A stretch of DNA of 64,000 nucleotides from Pyrus communis (Eukaryota; Streptophyta; Magnoliopsida; Rosales; Rosaceae), in contig NC_084817.1 of the NCBI RefSeq assembly GCF_963583255.1, positions 1,369,001-1,433,000 of the forward strand, written 5' to 3'. Positions 11,468-23,508 of this stretch are shown piece after piece; the first letter of the stretch is position 1, and every line of letters begins with the position of its first letter. Below the pieces are notes generated by a model. The model saw nothing but the letters and a program-made list of their open reading frames with translations. It searched no databases and was not told where the DNA came from. A program made the position numbers and the translations under genes.

Positions 11468-12584
11468 AGAGGCCATCAAGGAAAATCATCAAAGGCCAAA
11501 GTTGAAAGATCAGGTGCAGCGAAACAGGGCTTGTTAAAGGCACGACTGCAGCTAACATTCAACTTCATTTTGTATAGTCACATCAACTCCAATCCGTCAA
11601 CATTTTTTAGTTTGAAGCCAAACTTAGGATTCGATGTAGCTCTGTGACTCGGCTGCAAGAGCAGATTCAATACCAATGTTTAGAGAGAAGCCTTCGATCC
11701 TCTTCGTTTTCATTGTGCAGAACTCAACCTGCTCCAATTTGACCAGGCTCACCTCTGAACATTTAGGAGGGGGAAGCCAATCAAGGAGCACAGTTTGCCT
11801 AGAGGATTTGTAAGACTGTTTTGGGTTTAGGTGAGGGCCCTTTTTTCTTTCTGAAATTCTTTGTATACAAAACAAATAAATAAACATTATTTAATTAGCA
11901 TTAAGCATTGCTTGGACTTGTTTCACATTTTCCCTCCGCATGTAACAACTCATTCATACTGAAAAGACCAATTAATGTGAAGCGTGTAGATAAACGTATG
12001 TGTCAGCTCGTGATTTGCAGGTTAGAGAAACGACCGGCTATACTGCCCTGAAAAGCACGGCATGGGCTCCTCGTAAGCCCTCCTACTCCAAGGCCGAGCT
12101 ACTCATTGACTGGTTTGGATCTGTTTTGTTCTTCTATTGGGTCAACTTCTCATGAAGTCCGTGACAAACAGCATAGTATCCACAAACAACAAACTTTTTC
12201 CCCAGAATAAAGTTAATTTCTGCGTATGATCTCTGCTCAGATTAGGTTCCCTCTCCTTTTTTTGGTCACTGTCGGAGCTTGGAATCAGATTTCATTCCTG
12301 TATAAACCCACTTAATCTTTTTACGGCGTACATGCGTCGTTAATCTGCTATCGCCAGTCCACTCCAGTCCAATCCAATCCAATCCTAACCTTCGCTCGAC
12401 CTACCTTATTTGCCTTGGATTTTAATTTGATCATTGATAGATTACTGCATTTATCCTTGTTGCTGGTTGAAAGTTGAAAGCAGGCCTCTGAAGATTTGGA
12501 ATGCTGAAGAAGCTTTGAAATATACATCCCAAAAACTCAAATCACCACCTGTCACAAGTTACTTGCATGGCAAGTATCCGGATG
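11468..12584. other. intergenic, no gene seen
   Basis: PPR 3' flank and spacer. One minus-strand open frame near 11624-11887 has no recognisable content and I do not call it a gene. Confidence 0.5.
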
Positions 12585-12960
12585 AAGATTGCCGAGGGCA
12601 TTGCAGAGATGGATCATCCAATTTGGTTTATGCCGAAAACGTTAACAGAAAAATTCAGATCAATCAGAAGAAAATAATGTACAAATTGTATTGGTGATCC
12701 TGTGTTTGTCCAGGTTGGTTATGGGGTGGTAAAAGAGCTAGACGGGCACTTGTGTGGACCGGTACCTTGGGGCGGAGGTGGCGGCAGATCATGGGATGAC
12801 GGAGTGTTTTCTGGGATCAGCAGATTCATTTGACAAGAACAGCAGACGGTGTTTGCTCAATCCACATCGAGTACGATCGAAACGGCCAATTCATCTGGTC
12901 TGTTAGGCATGGAGGCAATGGAGGAAATTCCTCACATCGTGTAATAATCCTTAATCTATC
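12585..12960 (+). pseudogene. broken copy of lectin exons 5-6
   Basis: This region aligns with the end of exon 5, intron 5, exon 6 and the start of intron 6 of the lectin gene (about 6900-7295). An exon 5-like piece encodes AEMDHPIW, against TEIDNPHW in the gene. The intron ends in TGTGTTTGTCCAG, and exon 6 resumes with GYGVVKELDGHLCGPVPWGG. Near 12820 a G is missing (GATCAGCAG against GATTAGGCAG), which shifts the frame. The other domains are absent. It lies on the far side of the PPR gene from its parent, so duplication involved more than a simple tandem step. Confidence 0.85.
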
Positions 12961-13961
12961 TTCCTTCTATTTCGTTTGATTTTTTACGGGCCTAATTAAC
13001 AATCCTTAATTAAGGTGATGGCTATGGAGACCTTAGGTTATTAATGGGCCAAGTTCTCTTAAAGAACTTTGGTTCAGTCGTGTCGATATTTAGCAAGGTA
13101 TGTTGAAAGACAAAAAAAGAAAAAAGAATTGTATCCACTTTGAAGGTTAAAAAGCGGATTAACATATAAGGAAACTCATCTTTTCCTCATCATCAGAAAA
13201 ATAGTAGGATTGAAAGATATATGTTTCATCATGTCTAATCTCCTTCTAATAGTCGACAAAAAATAATTCACGTCTTCAACATACATTGAGTTTTATGCAC
13301 TGAACAAGCTCTTAATAAGTAATCTAATCCAATTATAGAATTGAATGGTAATGTATAACTCATTATTCAAGTTGCACACCAATTTTCATTCGTGACATAA
13401 TCCACCATTCCTTAAATGTAATAAGTTATCAAATTCAATCCAATCATACATGACAAAAGAGACATAATCGCGTCGTTGTTTTGGAAAAGTATGAATGGAT
13501 TTAGCCAGCTAACCTAACATTTCAAGAAAAAGTAATGCTGATGGTGAGAATTTCAGGTAAAGTTGATTTAGAGAATGACATATTAGTGAAAGTTTGCTGC
13601 TGTTGCTGTACATTCATCAGCTCGATGCCATACACAGTTGTAAAGCCAAACTTTAATCAGAAACCATGCATGCATGTATATGATGTCAAACTGCACCACC
13701 ATCACCACCACCATCAGTGTCATCACCCAACGAGTGACGCAATGCAATTGGGAGAATAATATAAATAGAAAGAAACAAATTTGAGTAGATCAACTGCTTT
13801 TGATTAATTAATTAATTAAACATTTTTTTAGGTAAGTACTTGAAGTAATTATTTATCAAAATATTTTTTTGTTTTTTTCTTTATCAAGTGCTTTAATATT
13901 ATCTTTCTTAGATTTTATACTTACATATGAAGATAAAGAGATTAAAAAAAGGGTATATTAT

Positions 13962-14039
13962 CAATTTCCCCCCTGAACTTGTGACCATTGGCCAATTTCC
14001 CCCCTGAACTTTAATTTAGCCAATTTCCCCCCTGAACTT
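13962..14039. repeat. three-copy minisatellite, CAATTTCCCCCCTGAACTT unit
   Basis: Three copies of the 19-bp unit CAATTTCCCCCCTGAACTT start at 13962, about 13993 and about 14021, separated by short spacers. Units of this kind are often seen at the ends of non-autonomous plant elements, but I could not define the host element. Confidence 0.75.
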
Positions 14040-14987
14040 GTGCAATAAACTATTAGGTTTGTTATAACTTCTTCCACTTGAAATTTATATATAATAGATA
14101 TATGAGTCCACTACTCAACTGCTTTAAATAATAAACACCCTTTTAACAAAGCAATCAGCTTCCCGAACTATAGCACCAAAAAAAAAAAAAATTATTATTA
14201 TAATTAGAGTAATGTTCATTATTTAGACACGAGAAATTGATATACTCCCTAATACAGGTAGACCTCACATAAAATGATAATGTTCATCTAACTAAAAATG
14301 TACTTGTCAGACAATTTCGTGTTTCTGAATAACATTATTTGTATTTCACTTCCAACTCTTTCTCTTCATCTTAGGTTGACGGATCTTCTCAATTCAAAGA
14401 TCCTCTAGATCATACACATTCCAATTGACCGACTAATTCTAATTGTGAGAGTTCCAAGTGAGAGACCTCCCTAGAATCTAAGAGTGAGCTACATGTGAAA
14501 GATACATGTAAAATGTGGTTGTGTGCATGAGCTGATCAATAACAGCTTATAGCTGACATGAAAATGAAGTGTCACTTAATTTGGTAGACCTAAGTGAATA
14601 ATTAGGGTTAGGTATCGGATTATATGGCATAATTAGTATAAAAAAATGCCAATAAATATAAAGAAAAATATAAGACGATGCCAATCGAGAAGAAATGGAT
14701 TTATGGAGAATTGGAGATGCATGGGACCTATGACCTATATATGTTGTGCCGTATGGATAATTGATATGCCACTTGTTGTGGGAAATTCCAGAACAAATGA
14801 TGTCAGATGGCAAACTAATAATTAAATTGGATCTGGCAATCTGCTACTATATATAACCCCCGAATGATGGACACCAAGATTCTGTGCTAGATTTTATCCT
14901 CGTAGCTGAGCTTTTTGCATGGGGCAATGCAGTTATGCACGTTGATGCAAAATGCTATGTCGAGTAGCCATTAATTATTAGAGAACT

Positions 14988-15143
14988 TTAATGAAAAATT
15001 CTCGATGCAGTTCATTTTAACGAAAAATTACGTTTTTACACTAAAAAGTCAATCTTGGTACTATTCACTTTACCTTTTATTTTGTTTTTATCGTTAAAAC
15101 TCAAAGTTTTCAAGTTATTTTCATTAGTTTTCTTTAACTATTA
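14988..15143. repeat. MITE-like family B, copy 1
   Basis: AT-rich segment with the words TTTTAACGAAAAATTACG, TTTTACACTAAAAAGTCAAT, ATTCACTTTACCTTTTATTTT and AACTCAAAGTTTTCAA. The same words in the same order occur at 41545-41703, and in more diverged form at about 22852-22989 and 32155-32292, so this is a dispersed family with at least four members here. Confidence 0.65.
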
Positions 15144-16705
15144 ATGTTCATGACCACGAAAAGAAAATTATACATAGCAACCTCTCAGGATTGCTGAAGG
15201 TCGCAGGCTCACACAGAGATGATGAATGAACAATGCTGCAAATTAACAGGCCGGCTGCATCTTCTTCCACCGACAAATAAATAGCCCCATTTTAATTGGT
15301 TTGTACCGTATCTAGGGGATAACGTCTTGCCTAGTTATTGACGTGGCTCCGCGTATGCGTTGTGGTTTTAATGTGGCTTCGCTTGCTAGCGATCGTTTGA
15401 GGTAGTCTTGCTTGTGTGGTGGTGACATTATATGTGCTTCCGTATAAATCTGTTGAGTTTGCCATCTTCATTTCAGATTTGTTCCGGAAGTGCTTGTGCT
15501 AGTGTGTGTGCGCCAATTAGGAGATTATTACTATTGCTTGTGTGCACGAACTACCTCCAAATCAAATATTTCTTCATTGAGGATTGTACCCATGTAGCAA
15601 CCCTTATAATTGTTATCGTTCAGTACGTAATAAAAAACTGCTATCATTTCTTGTGAAAATAAAGAACTTCAATTCACTAGATAAAAGACGCTCATAGGTA
15701 TGGTACTACAAATGATGAAATGGGTAATTTGTTTGTTTTTCATATATATATATATATATATATATAACATAGAGGTTAAAGTTTATACATATATGGGAAC
15801 TGCCTGTCTTCTTGTAAAAATTTAGAATCACTAATTGTATATGTATAGGCTACAGCCTGTAATATATAGTCGCGCGATAATTTGAAATTTCATCCATATG
15901 CATGCTATATATACATAAAAAGCAAGGCCCTTGCATAATGCGTTTATATTTTGGTCTTGTTGGTTTCTCTCATAAGGAAGTTCATGTATGCATACCTTAT
16001 TTCTTTCCCGTTCAATGAAATTGTTTGGACACATAAAACTGACACAAAGTCTTTTAATACAAGTACGCTCTTTCATTATATATGAGTTTTGGCTATATTA
16101 TAGATTATGTCAGTAAGCATCAACTTCGCGTGTTCAAATAGCCAATGGCGAAGCCAACTAGGGTCATTGACTGCTCATGACCCCACTTGCTTCATAGCCC
16201 CAAAGGAATATTTATATAAAAAATTGAGTCAAAAACACTAAATTACGACCTGCTACTTCTTTTGTGCAACCCTATGCATAGTTATTTGTAGCTTTTCTTA
16301 TTTCTTTGTTTTGTCTTTCTACTAGTATTTCTTGCGTGCGACCTTATGGTTTGAAACAAGTGTTTGATTAAATGCTTCACTTTACAGGGCTCAACAGAAA
16401 TCGATAAAATGTGCCATAACTCACCAGGTACCCACTAGGAGCTCAACGAAATGATCTAATAAAATTTTTTTAGCTTGTAACTTCATTGTTATAAAATTTT
16501 AGCTCCTTCACTACAAATAGCATCACACTTTCCAATATTTTCCACCTATTTCATATGCATTGAGTTACAAGCACTTTCATTTCATTTCATTTCATGTGTA
16601 AATTATTGGGGTATTATTTGTGCTGTTTGATGCCATGCATGCATTGATTCAAAAACCATTTACTTCATTTCTATCAATGTGTTTCGGGTAGTTGCATCTA
16701 ATCAC

Positions 16706-16761
<56 letters not shown>

Positions 16762-17491
16762 GCATAGGCAATTATGCATAATGCCAATGCTTATCCATAT
16801 CTCACTATTCGATATGCGACTTTAAGCTCCCTATTGCTAGCTAGCTATCTTGCTAGTATTGTATAATTTGTATTACACAAAGGAGACACACGTAAGAAGC
16901 AATCAGCCGTGATGGACGCCTTAATAATGTCTTGTTAGTATCTGTTTACATTTTGCGCCCTCATCAGTCATCACTGATGTGAAATGTTAATTATTATGTT
17001 ATCGTTCAATCCAGGTACGAATTCGCGTACGTCGTGTAATTTTGGTAGGGAAAATGGGATTTGAATTCAAATTGTGGGAATTCTAGGGATCTTTCTATCT
17101 TAATCATTCATTATGTATCGTGTAATCATAAATCATTTAATTTTTTTATTTAAAATTAAACAAAAATAGTACGTAATGAAAATTGACCACACGATATCCG
17201 ATAAACTACTAAAATGTGAGAATCTTTATTATCCCGACAAAGTGGATCCAAAGAGGATCCTCTTCCGAGGAAAATGAGTCATTTCCTTTTCTCCACTCTC
17301 GGAAACCCCCTGCATCATGGTTTTCTATACTGCACTTATGTTTACGTGTTAACTTCTTAGTGAAACTATATAATGTAGCTGACCACGTGTCAGCTCCATC
17401 GAAGTTCCTCTTCGATACGCATACAGCCTGCAAGAGTAGCATAAATCTGTTGAACAAAAAATTAAAGGGGCATATAGCATGACCACCTAAA

Positions 17492-17605
17492 TTGGTAGCT
17501 CAGCCGTGAATAGTTAAACTATCGCAGAATGCATGTGCAAGCAAAACATGAACACCTTGGTAGCTTGGCCGTGAAGGGTAAAACTGTCGCAGAATGCATG
17601 TGCAA
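17492..17605. repeat. 49-bp direct duplication, 65-bp period
   Basis: Copies at 17492-17540 and 17557-17605 share TTGGTAGCT, AGCCGTGAA and TCGCAGAATGCATGTGCAA with a few substitutions. Function unknown. Confidence 0.75.
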
Positions 17606-19260
17606 TTTATTGAGTACACTATTTGCATGCAATGAAACGAAATGAATGGTTACAAAATTAGGTTAGCTTTGGACCTTGGCCAGCTCGTACGTACTCTGTA
17701 CCATACATTAATTATCTTTTGTGTATTTTGTGAACTAGAATTGTCTCTCTACATATTGATAGATACGTTTCAATACTGAGTCAACTATAAAACTAATTGA
17801 CACTATGTAGAGTAGTTTAAATTTTTATAAACACTTACAACTTCTCTTTTTTTTTGGATGTTGGATTTACTCTCTAATTTATGATGAATACACCATCACG
17901 AAGTAGTCAATACAATGATATTATCTATTCCGCTCCATGTACAGTGCAAGGGGATTCCTCTGGAAAAGACTTAACCTTTGCCCGCATGATTCAAGAAGAA
18001 ATTACAAATATTTAATTTAATATAATACTATATGGTTTTAAAAAGGGACTAATTAAGCTAGTTTGCATGCACCTGCATGGTGCTTGGCAGCTTTCTCTCG
18101 TTTATAATATGGTAAAGAAAAATGGGGAACCAATAATGATAATGAAAACAATAGGGAATGAATGAGCTGTTCATCATGTAATTAAAATCATCAAGACCCG
18201 AGGAAAGCAAAATTTTTCTCACTTCTGACATGCATTCTAATCACGGTTTTAATTGCAATTAGGGTTTTAATACGCAATATAATCTGTGATTTAGCTCCCT
18301 TTAATTATAATTTTTTGAAGAAAAAAGTTTAAGAATCTAATCTAGGGAACAATTGGTGTCAGGAAGGAAAAGAGGCTGCTATGTTATAAACTAACACAAA
18401 AGCAATTGTGTTTGCTTTCTTGAGCACAGCTTTGCCTGTAAAGTGACCCTTGTGTAGGACCTTTGTTGCCTCATTGCTCTGCACTTTGAGGGAGAAAAAA
18501 AAACTTTTTGTTGTAAATTAAAGACGAGTTTAAACTCAAAAGCAAAAACAACATGAACGAATCATAAAGCAAATAGACAAAATGGCTTTCTCCTTTTTTA
18601 GACGCACAAAAGATAGAAGAAGAAAAGAGATAGAGAGCCCCCACTTCCACTTATTTGCCAAACTTTTGTTGAAAAGAGCAATTACAGCTTACAAACGAAC
18701 TCCTATCGATTAATATTATTAATTTTATCATTGTCACTTTAGTTGGTGTTTAAAACTGCACTAATCGTTCTTATAGTTTAATCCCAATTGATTATATTGA
18801 AGGAGCGAGGAGAGGAATGACCAAAATGGTAAACCAGATCTCATTGAGGATTTGAGATTCCTTTTTCCTTTTGGTAAAGTGGGATTAAGTGTTACCTAAA
18901 AAATAAAGTGGATTTTTTACACAATAATGTTTAAGAAAAGAGTATAAGTTCATATATATTTTGTTTTTTTTAATTCAGCATGTTAATAGAATCACAATTC
19001 GAGCAGTTAAATTTATATAGTATTTGATGCATATCATTGAGGCTTAGATAAGTTAAGATACTAGAAGATTAAGGATGAACGTCCATAGTTTAGATTAGAA
19101 GAAAATGAGAGGATGACTGTCAATTTGCTCTATTTGCATGATTGTTTTGTTTTTGTTATTTAGTTTCCGGTTGCTTGATAATTTACATTCCTTATAAAAT
19201 ATTGGCGATTATATTTATAAATTTGGTTTTATTTCTAATGTTAAGATAATTGGTCATAGT

Positions 19261-19462
19261 TAATAACTGATATAACAGAAATATAGTTAGAAGGGTATTA
19301 TTGTAATTGGAATATATGGCTATATAAGGGATTGTATAGCTAGTATTTCATTAAGTTCATTTTGTATACATTTTATCCATTCAATCAATACAATCTTTCT
19401 AGTTCTCTCTATCATCTTTCTTTTCTCTTGTACCAACTTTATATTTTACAATGTAGTTAACA
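19261..19462 (+). repeat. 5' LTR of captured-gene retroelement
   Basis: 202 bp, starting TAATAACTGATATAAC and ending GTAGTTAACA, followed directly by the primer-binding site. It contains a TATATAAGG promoter-like word. The termini are TA...CA rather than the usual TG...CA. Confidence 0.9.
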
Positions 19463-19639
19463 TGGTATCAGAGCCACCAGGCTCACGCCATCGATTCTGG
19501 TGGTTTCTCTTCTTCGTAGTAGTTACAATTTTCTTTTCCCCTAGTTTAGTTTCTCTTCAAATTTCTATTAGATTTTCGGTGCTTCCGCAATTGTTCTTGA
19601 GTTGTTTTTTGTCCGATTGTTGGGATCGTGATTGTTGCC

Positions 19640-19776
19640 AAGTCTTGAAATAATTCTCTCTTCTTGGAGAGTTCAGTGAGCGCGTTTTCACGAAGTTGGG
19701 GGTTGCTGAGTTCGAGTACCAACTGCTCCGCCGACTGCTCCGCCGACGCCATGTTTGGGCTGGGATCCGTTAGCAC
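19640..19776 (-). pseudogene. captured 5' coding fragment of CNOT9/RCD1-like (CCR4-NOT subunit)
   Basis: Read on the minus strand, this gives MASAEQ (with a small internal SAEQ duplication), then LVLELSNPQLRENALTEL and SKKRELFQDLA. That is the conserved N-terminal block of plant CNOT9, the armadillo-type subunit of the CCR4-NOT deadenylase. The frame is intact, but homology stops after FQDLA, so most of the protein is absent. It lies antisense inside the LTR element close to its primer-binding site. A retro-captured fragment is the best explanation, with no independent function expected. Confidence 0.8.
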
Positions 19777-21035
19777 TGGGGTTAGAACCGATCAAGCCTC
19801 CAAACGGTGCTCTCATCTCCACAAACTAGCAGAGACTCACCATTTCACAACAGGAAGTCGTCAAGTAACCATCTGTCGTTGTCCTCCGAGTCCGCCCAAC
19901 CGACCTCGGCGACTTCATCTCCTCCGACGACCCCGCGCTGTCCTCCTCCCGCTCGTCCGTACACGCCTTCTTCTCCCTCGACGAAACGAACAGCATGCTC
20001 CGCCGGACCTCCTCCATCATCTCCCGAATCTCAATCTGGTTCCGGTTCCGGTTCTCTTCCTCCTGCTTGTGACGCAGTGTCATCATTTGGTCGAAACGGT
20101 GCGTATTGCGCAGTGGCGAGAGCTATGGCTTTGGACGAACCCATGGGGTTTAATTTCTTGAGTTCGGAGAAGAAATACAAGGCTTGATCGGTGCGCTGAG
20201 CTCCTCCTTCATAGGCTTCCCATATCTCAGAGGGTTCGGATCTGTTGCCAAAAAAAAAAAAAGATTGCACTCGTGTATGATGGTCTTGTATGGCGGCAGC
20301 AGTAGCGGCTGTCTGTCCATCAGAAAGTTGCGGAGAAAGCAATGGATGAGTTCTTGATCGGTGGGTTTGAGACGACAAAGATGAAATCTTGAAGAATGAA
20401 AGTGGGTCAAGCTTGAAGTTCTTATCAGGTTCTTGATTTCTGGTTTTCACAGTGCATATAACCTGTTTGATTAAATGTTTCAGTAAGAGAATGTTCACTA
20501 TGTTGTTCATCTTTCTTGTGAATCTTCTCTGGGATCAGTATTTGTGATATTTGGGGTATTTGGATTCAAGAATATTGGTCATTGCTGGATTGTGCAATGT
20601 GTATGGTGTCTAGTTCTTTCTCTCTCACTGATATGCTGCAATTTTATGGGATTTGATTTTTCTGCAAATCTTGATATGTTTGGTGAAATGGGCGGTGACA
20701 CATTGTTAGTAGAATGCTACATGTTGACTTCATCATAAAACTGGGGTGAACGGTCAGAAGGTGGTCTAGGACTGGTAACTGCAGCATCGCTTGGTGTTCG
20801 TGCGAGTAGGATTGCTGGTTGTATCTTTAGGGTGTTCATTGTAGAATTACTCAACAAATTTTGCAGTATCCGATTCTTGTCTCTCTACTTCACTAATTTT
20901 CTGCAACTCTGTTAGGAGTTTTGTGCAGTAATTTTCCCTTATCTCAGCCTATAATGTCAAGTCTAACCAGCTCAGTTGTTAGCATGAATCTACAGTAAGT
21001 CCGGTTATTCGATGAAGTTCGAAGAAGTTGTTAAT

Positions 21036-21325
21036 GGTAAATCCCACGAAGGGTAATCCCATGTTTTGAGTAGGTAAATCCCACGAAGGGTAATCCTACA
21101 TAGATATTGATTTTCAGTTGTTGAAATTGTTGAAATTGTGAAGGCCGATGCCATTGTTCAAAGAAGTTGTTTTTGGTAAAATCCACAAAGGGCGATCCCG
21201 TGGTGCTATAGTTAAGGCCGATGCCACACTATAGTTTGTTAATTTTCTGTTTTTTGTAAATATTAAAGGCCGAAGCCAAGTTGAATGAGATTGTTGACGG
21301 TAAATCCCACGAAGGGTAAACCCGC
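21036..21325. repeat. four degenerate GGTAAATCCCACGAAGGGTAA motifs
   Basis: Copies of GGTAAATCCCACGAAGGG plus TAATCC lie near 21036, 21073, 21175 and 21299. They alternate with AAGGCCGATGCCA words near 21141, 21214 and 21266. All are inside the LTR element interior. Confidence 0.75.
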
Positions 21326-21485
21326 AAGAAATTGTTATAACCGGCATGAGGGTGTGCTACAACTCCTTAAAGAAGGAAATTCTTTGTGAAGATCCTGTGA
21401 GAGGCAGAGGAATATTGGTTTTTTGGATGGAGAGATTGTATCTGCAATATGTTTGTTTGACAGGATGATACAGGGTTCAGTTTGG

Positions 21486-21857
21486 TCGTCTTCTTCCACA
21501 AGTTCTGATAACAGGAATCATCACAAGGATGCTCGCAAGGAGAATGAGTATAAGAAAGGATTAAGGCCAATCCTCTGGCTTTCCCCAAGCTTTCCATTAC
21601 AAACAGAGGACCTGTTGCCATTACTTGATATTTTAGCAAATAAGGTTACGGCAATTCGTCGTTTGAGGGAGCTGCTTACAACTAAGCTTCCATTGGGTAC
21701 ATTTCCAGTCACGGTTGCTATCCCAGTGGTTCCTACTATCAGAGTAATTGTCACCTTCACAACGTCACCAGTTTGCAGCAAATCCAAGGTTCCAAAAAGG
21801 GTCCAGTCACAGTGCCTTAGTGTCAAACTTCACTTGGATACTCCAAGTTTAGTTTGA
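21486..21857 (+). pseudogene. captured C-terminal fragment of ankyrin-repeat/GPCR-chaperone protein
   Basis: The frame encodes EYKKGLRPILWLSPSFPLQT, then LLPLLDILANKVTAIRRLRE and LTTKLPLGTFPVTVAIPVVP ending TIRVIVTFT. This matches the GPCR-chaperone (ANKRD13-like) C-terminal domain of plant ankyrin-repeat proteins. The ankyrin repeats themselves are missing and the sequence diverges after VTFT. It is in sense orientation and runs up to the polypurine tract and 3' LTR. The full open frame starts at 21423 but its N-terminal part is not recognisable. Confidence 0.8.
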
Positions 21858-21864
21858 GGGGGGG

Positions 21865-22066
21865 TAATAACTGATATAACAGAAATATAGTTAGAAGGGT
21901 ATTATTGTAATTGGAATATATGGCTATATAAGGGATTGTATAGCTAGTATTTCATTAAGTTCATTTTGTATACATTTTATCCATTCAATCAATACAATCT
22001 TTCTAGTTCTCTCTATCATCTTTCTTTTCTCTTGTACCAACTTTATATTTTACAATGTAGTTAACA
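21865..22066 (+). repeat. 3' LTR of captured-gene retroelement
   Basis: 202 bp, same sequence as the 5' LTR by eye, preceded by TTTGAGGGGGGG and followed by the target duplication ATAGT. Confidence 0.9.
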
Positions 22067-22071
22067 ATAGT

Positions 22072-23224
22072 TAACTCTCATTATTTATAAATTAATGGGG
22101 TCCTACTCATGCATATATATCTACGTACAGTCCAAATTGGTTGCTGACTTAAACAATTGGGCATTAAAATTGTTAGTACACAAGTTTGTTTGTGTTGGTC
22201 TTAGGACAGGACTCGTGTTGCAATCCCAAGTCTGAAGGACATTGGCACTGTTAACACACCTCTTCTTGTCGACAGATTAAACGTGGATTACTTCATTAAG
22301 CCAAATTATTTAATGATAATTGTACAACCAAAGCTTCTCATATCTAATCCGGTTGGATTTGGCTACCCGACAGAGACAAGACTTCTTGTCAAGACTCAAT
22401 CTTGTGAACAGAAAAGGGCAAGTGTTGATTTGGATTTAACAATGGGAATAATTTGGAAGTATTTTCCTCGTTTACGACATTGATCTGACAAATGGTCATC
22501 AACTTCAAATGGAGGTCAAATTTCATATACAAGTTCTTTAATTTGTATAAAAATACGACAGTGTCATACATATACTTTTTTTTTTTTTTTTTATATCTTG
22601 TTCAACTTTTTGTTGTTTTTATTTTATTTTTGGTTATATTAGATATTAGATTAGTCATCGATGAGACTTGAATCCATGTCATTATGCAAGAGCTCAACAC
22701 CTTTTTATCACTGTGATAAATAATCACTTGCCAACTTTTTATTGTTAGATTAAATAAATTTTAAAAAATTTAATAATAAAAATTAATAAAAGTATGTAAA
22801 AATTAAAATTGAGTTTGTAACTATACTACAAATATTATTATGGGAGGTTTCACAAAAGCACTGCTAGTATTGTTCATTTTTAACTAAAAACTATATTTAT
22901 ACATTTCTATGATACTATTCACTTTACTTTTAAAAAATACTTTTTATAGAAAGAGAAGTTTTTTTGGAGTTTTAGTTAGTTTTCCTTATTATAAAAGCAA
23001 GCAAGGTTGCTGGGTCCAACCATTCACACCAAGAAAGAAAATGAATACATGCGTCCCCATTTCATGTGGGCTTGTTTAGTGGAAGAAAATGAGATAGATT
23101 ATAGGCACCACTTGATTTTATATTGTCAATGTCATTCTCAACAAAACCCCAATTTTTTGACTCGCAGAAAAATGATTTCTACGTATATCCATGTTGATTT
23201 ATATATTTTTATTCAGGGTCCATA
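22072..23224. other. intergenic; one diverged family B repeat
   Basis: No gene recognised. A diverged member of MITE-like family B lies at about 22852-22989. An open frame at 22283-22483 has no recognisable content. Confidence 0.45.
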
Positions 23225-23508
23225 TGTCACATCCCGGCCCGGGGCGGATCACTTCTCGGGCTTGCTCCACCACCGTAGCACGATATTGTCCGCTTTGGGC
23301 TTACCATTCCCTCATGGTTTTGTTTTTGGGAACTCACGAGCAACTTCCCAGTGGGTCACCCATCATGGGATCGCTCTAGCCCCCTTCTCGCTTAACTTCG
23401 GAGTTCCTACGGAACCTGAAGCCAGTGAGCTCCCAAAAGGCCTCGTGCTAGGTAGGGATGGGAATATACATTTAATGATCACTTCCCTGGACGATGTGGG
23501 ATGTCACA
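23225..23508 (-). mobile_element. Cassandra solo LTR
   Basis: A 284-bp unit that begins TGTCACATCCCGGCC and ends GGGATGTCACA, flanked by CCATA and CCGTA (near-perfect 5-bp duplication). On the minus strand it contains the 5S rRNA-like block (about 23335-23407): AACTCCGAAGTTAAGCG, then GATGGGTGACCCACTGGG. No second LTR, primer site or interior adjoins it, so it is a solo LTR left by recombination. Confidence 0.85.

Larger units (their letters stand above)
12961..19255. other. long intergenic region, repeats only
   Basis: No host gene recognised. It contains a his-codon-like CAC/ACC tract near 13697, low-copy repeats listed separately, (TA)n near 15745-15766, and a (CT)n run followed by (TA)n at about 16706-16762. 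The remaining DNA is AT-rich with short random frames. Confidence 0.5.
19256..22071 (+). mobile_element. non-autonomous LTR retroelement with captured host gene fragments
   Basis: Two 202-bp direct repeats (19261-19462 and 21865-22066) read as identical. They are flanked by the 5-bp duplication ATAGT (19256-19260 and 22067-22071). A primer-binding site TGGTATCAGAGCC (complement of initiator tRNA-Met) starts at 19463, and a polypurine tract TTTGAGGGGGGG ends at 21864. The 2.4-kb interior shows no gag, protease, integrase or reverse transcriptase, so it must use enzymes supplied in trans. Instead it carries a CNOT9 fragment, a GC-rich unidentified coding-like piece (about 19840-20100) and an ankyrin/GPCR-chaperone fragment. 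Identical LTRs imply a young insertion. Confidence 0.9.

Noticed and set aside
13535..13759. Open frame with an eight-histidine run
   Set aside because: The run comes from a CAC/CAT low-complexity tract. There is no conserved domain and no gene-like context.
19664..20187. Two plus-strand frames of 126-165 codons in the LTR element
   Set aside because: They are alternative frames over the CNOT9 antisense fragment and a GC-rich captured piece. A third frame has the more gene-like codon ends but is not identifiable.
22180..22500. Possible protein fragment downstream of the LTR element
   Set aside because: No convincing domain in any frame; contains a stop-flanked frame only.
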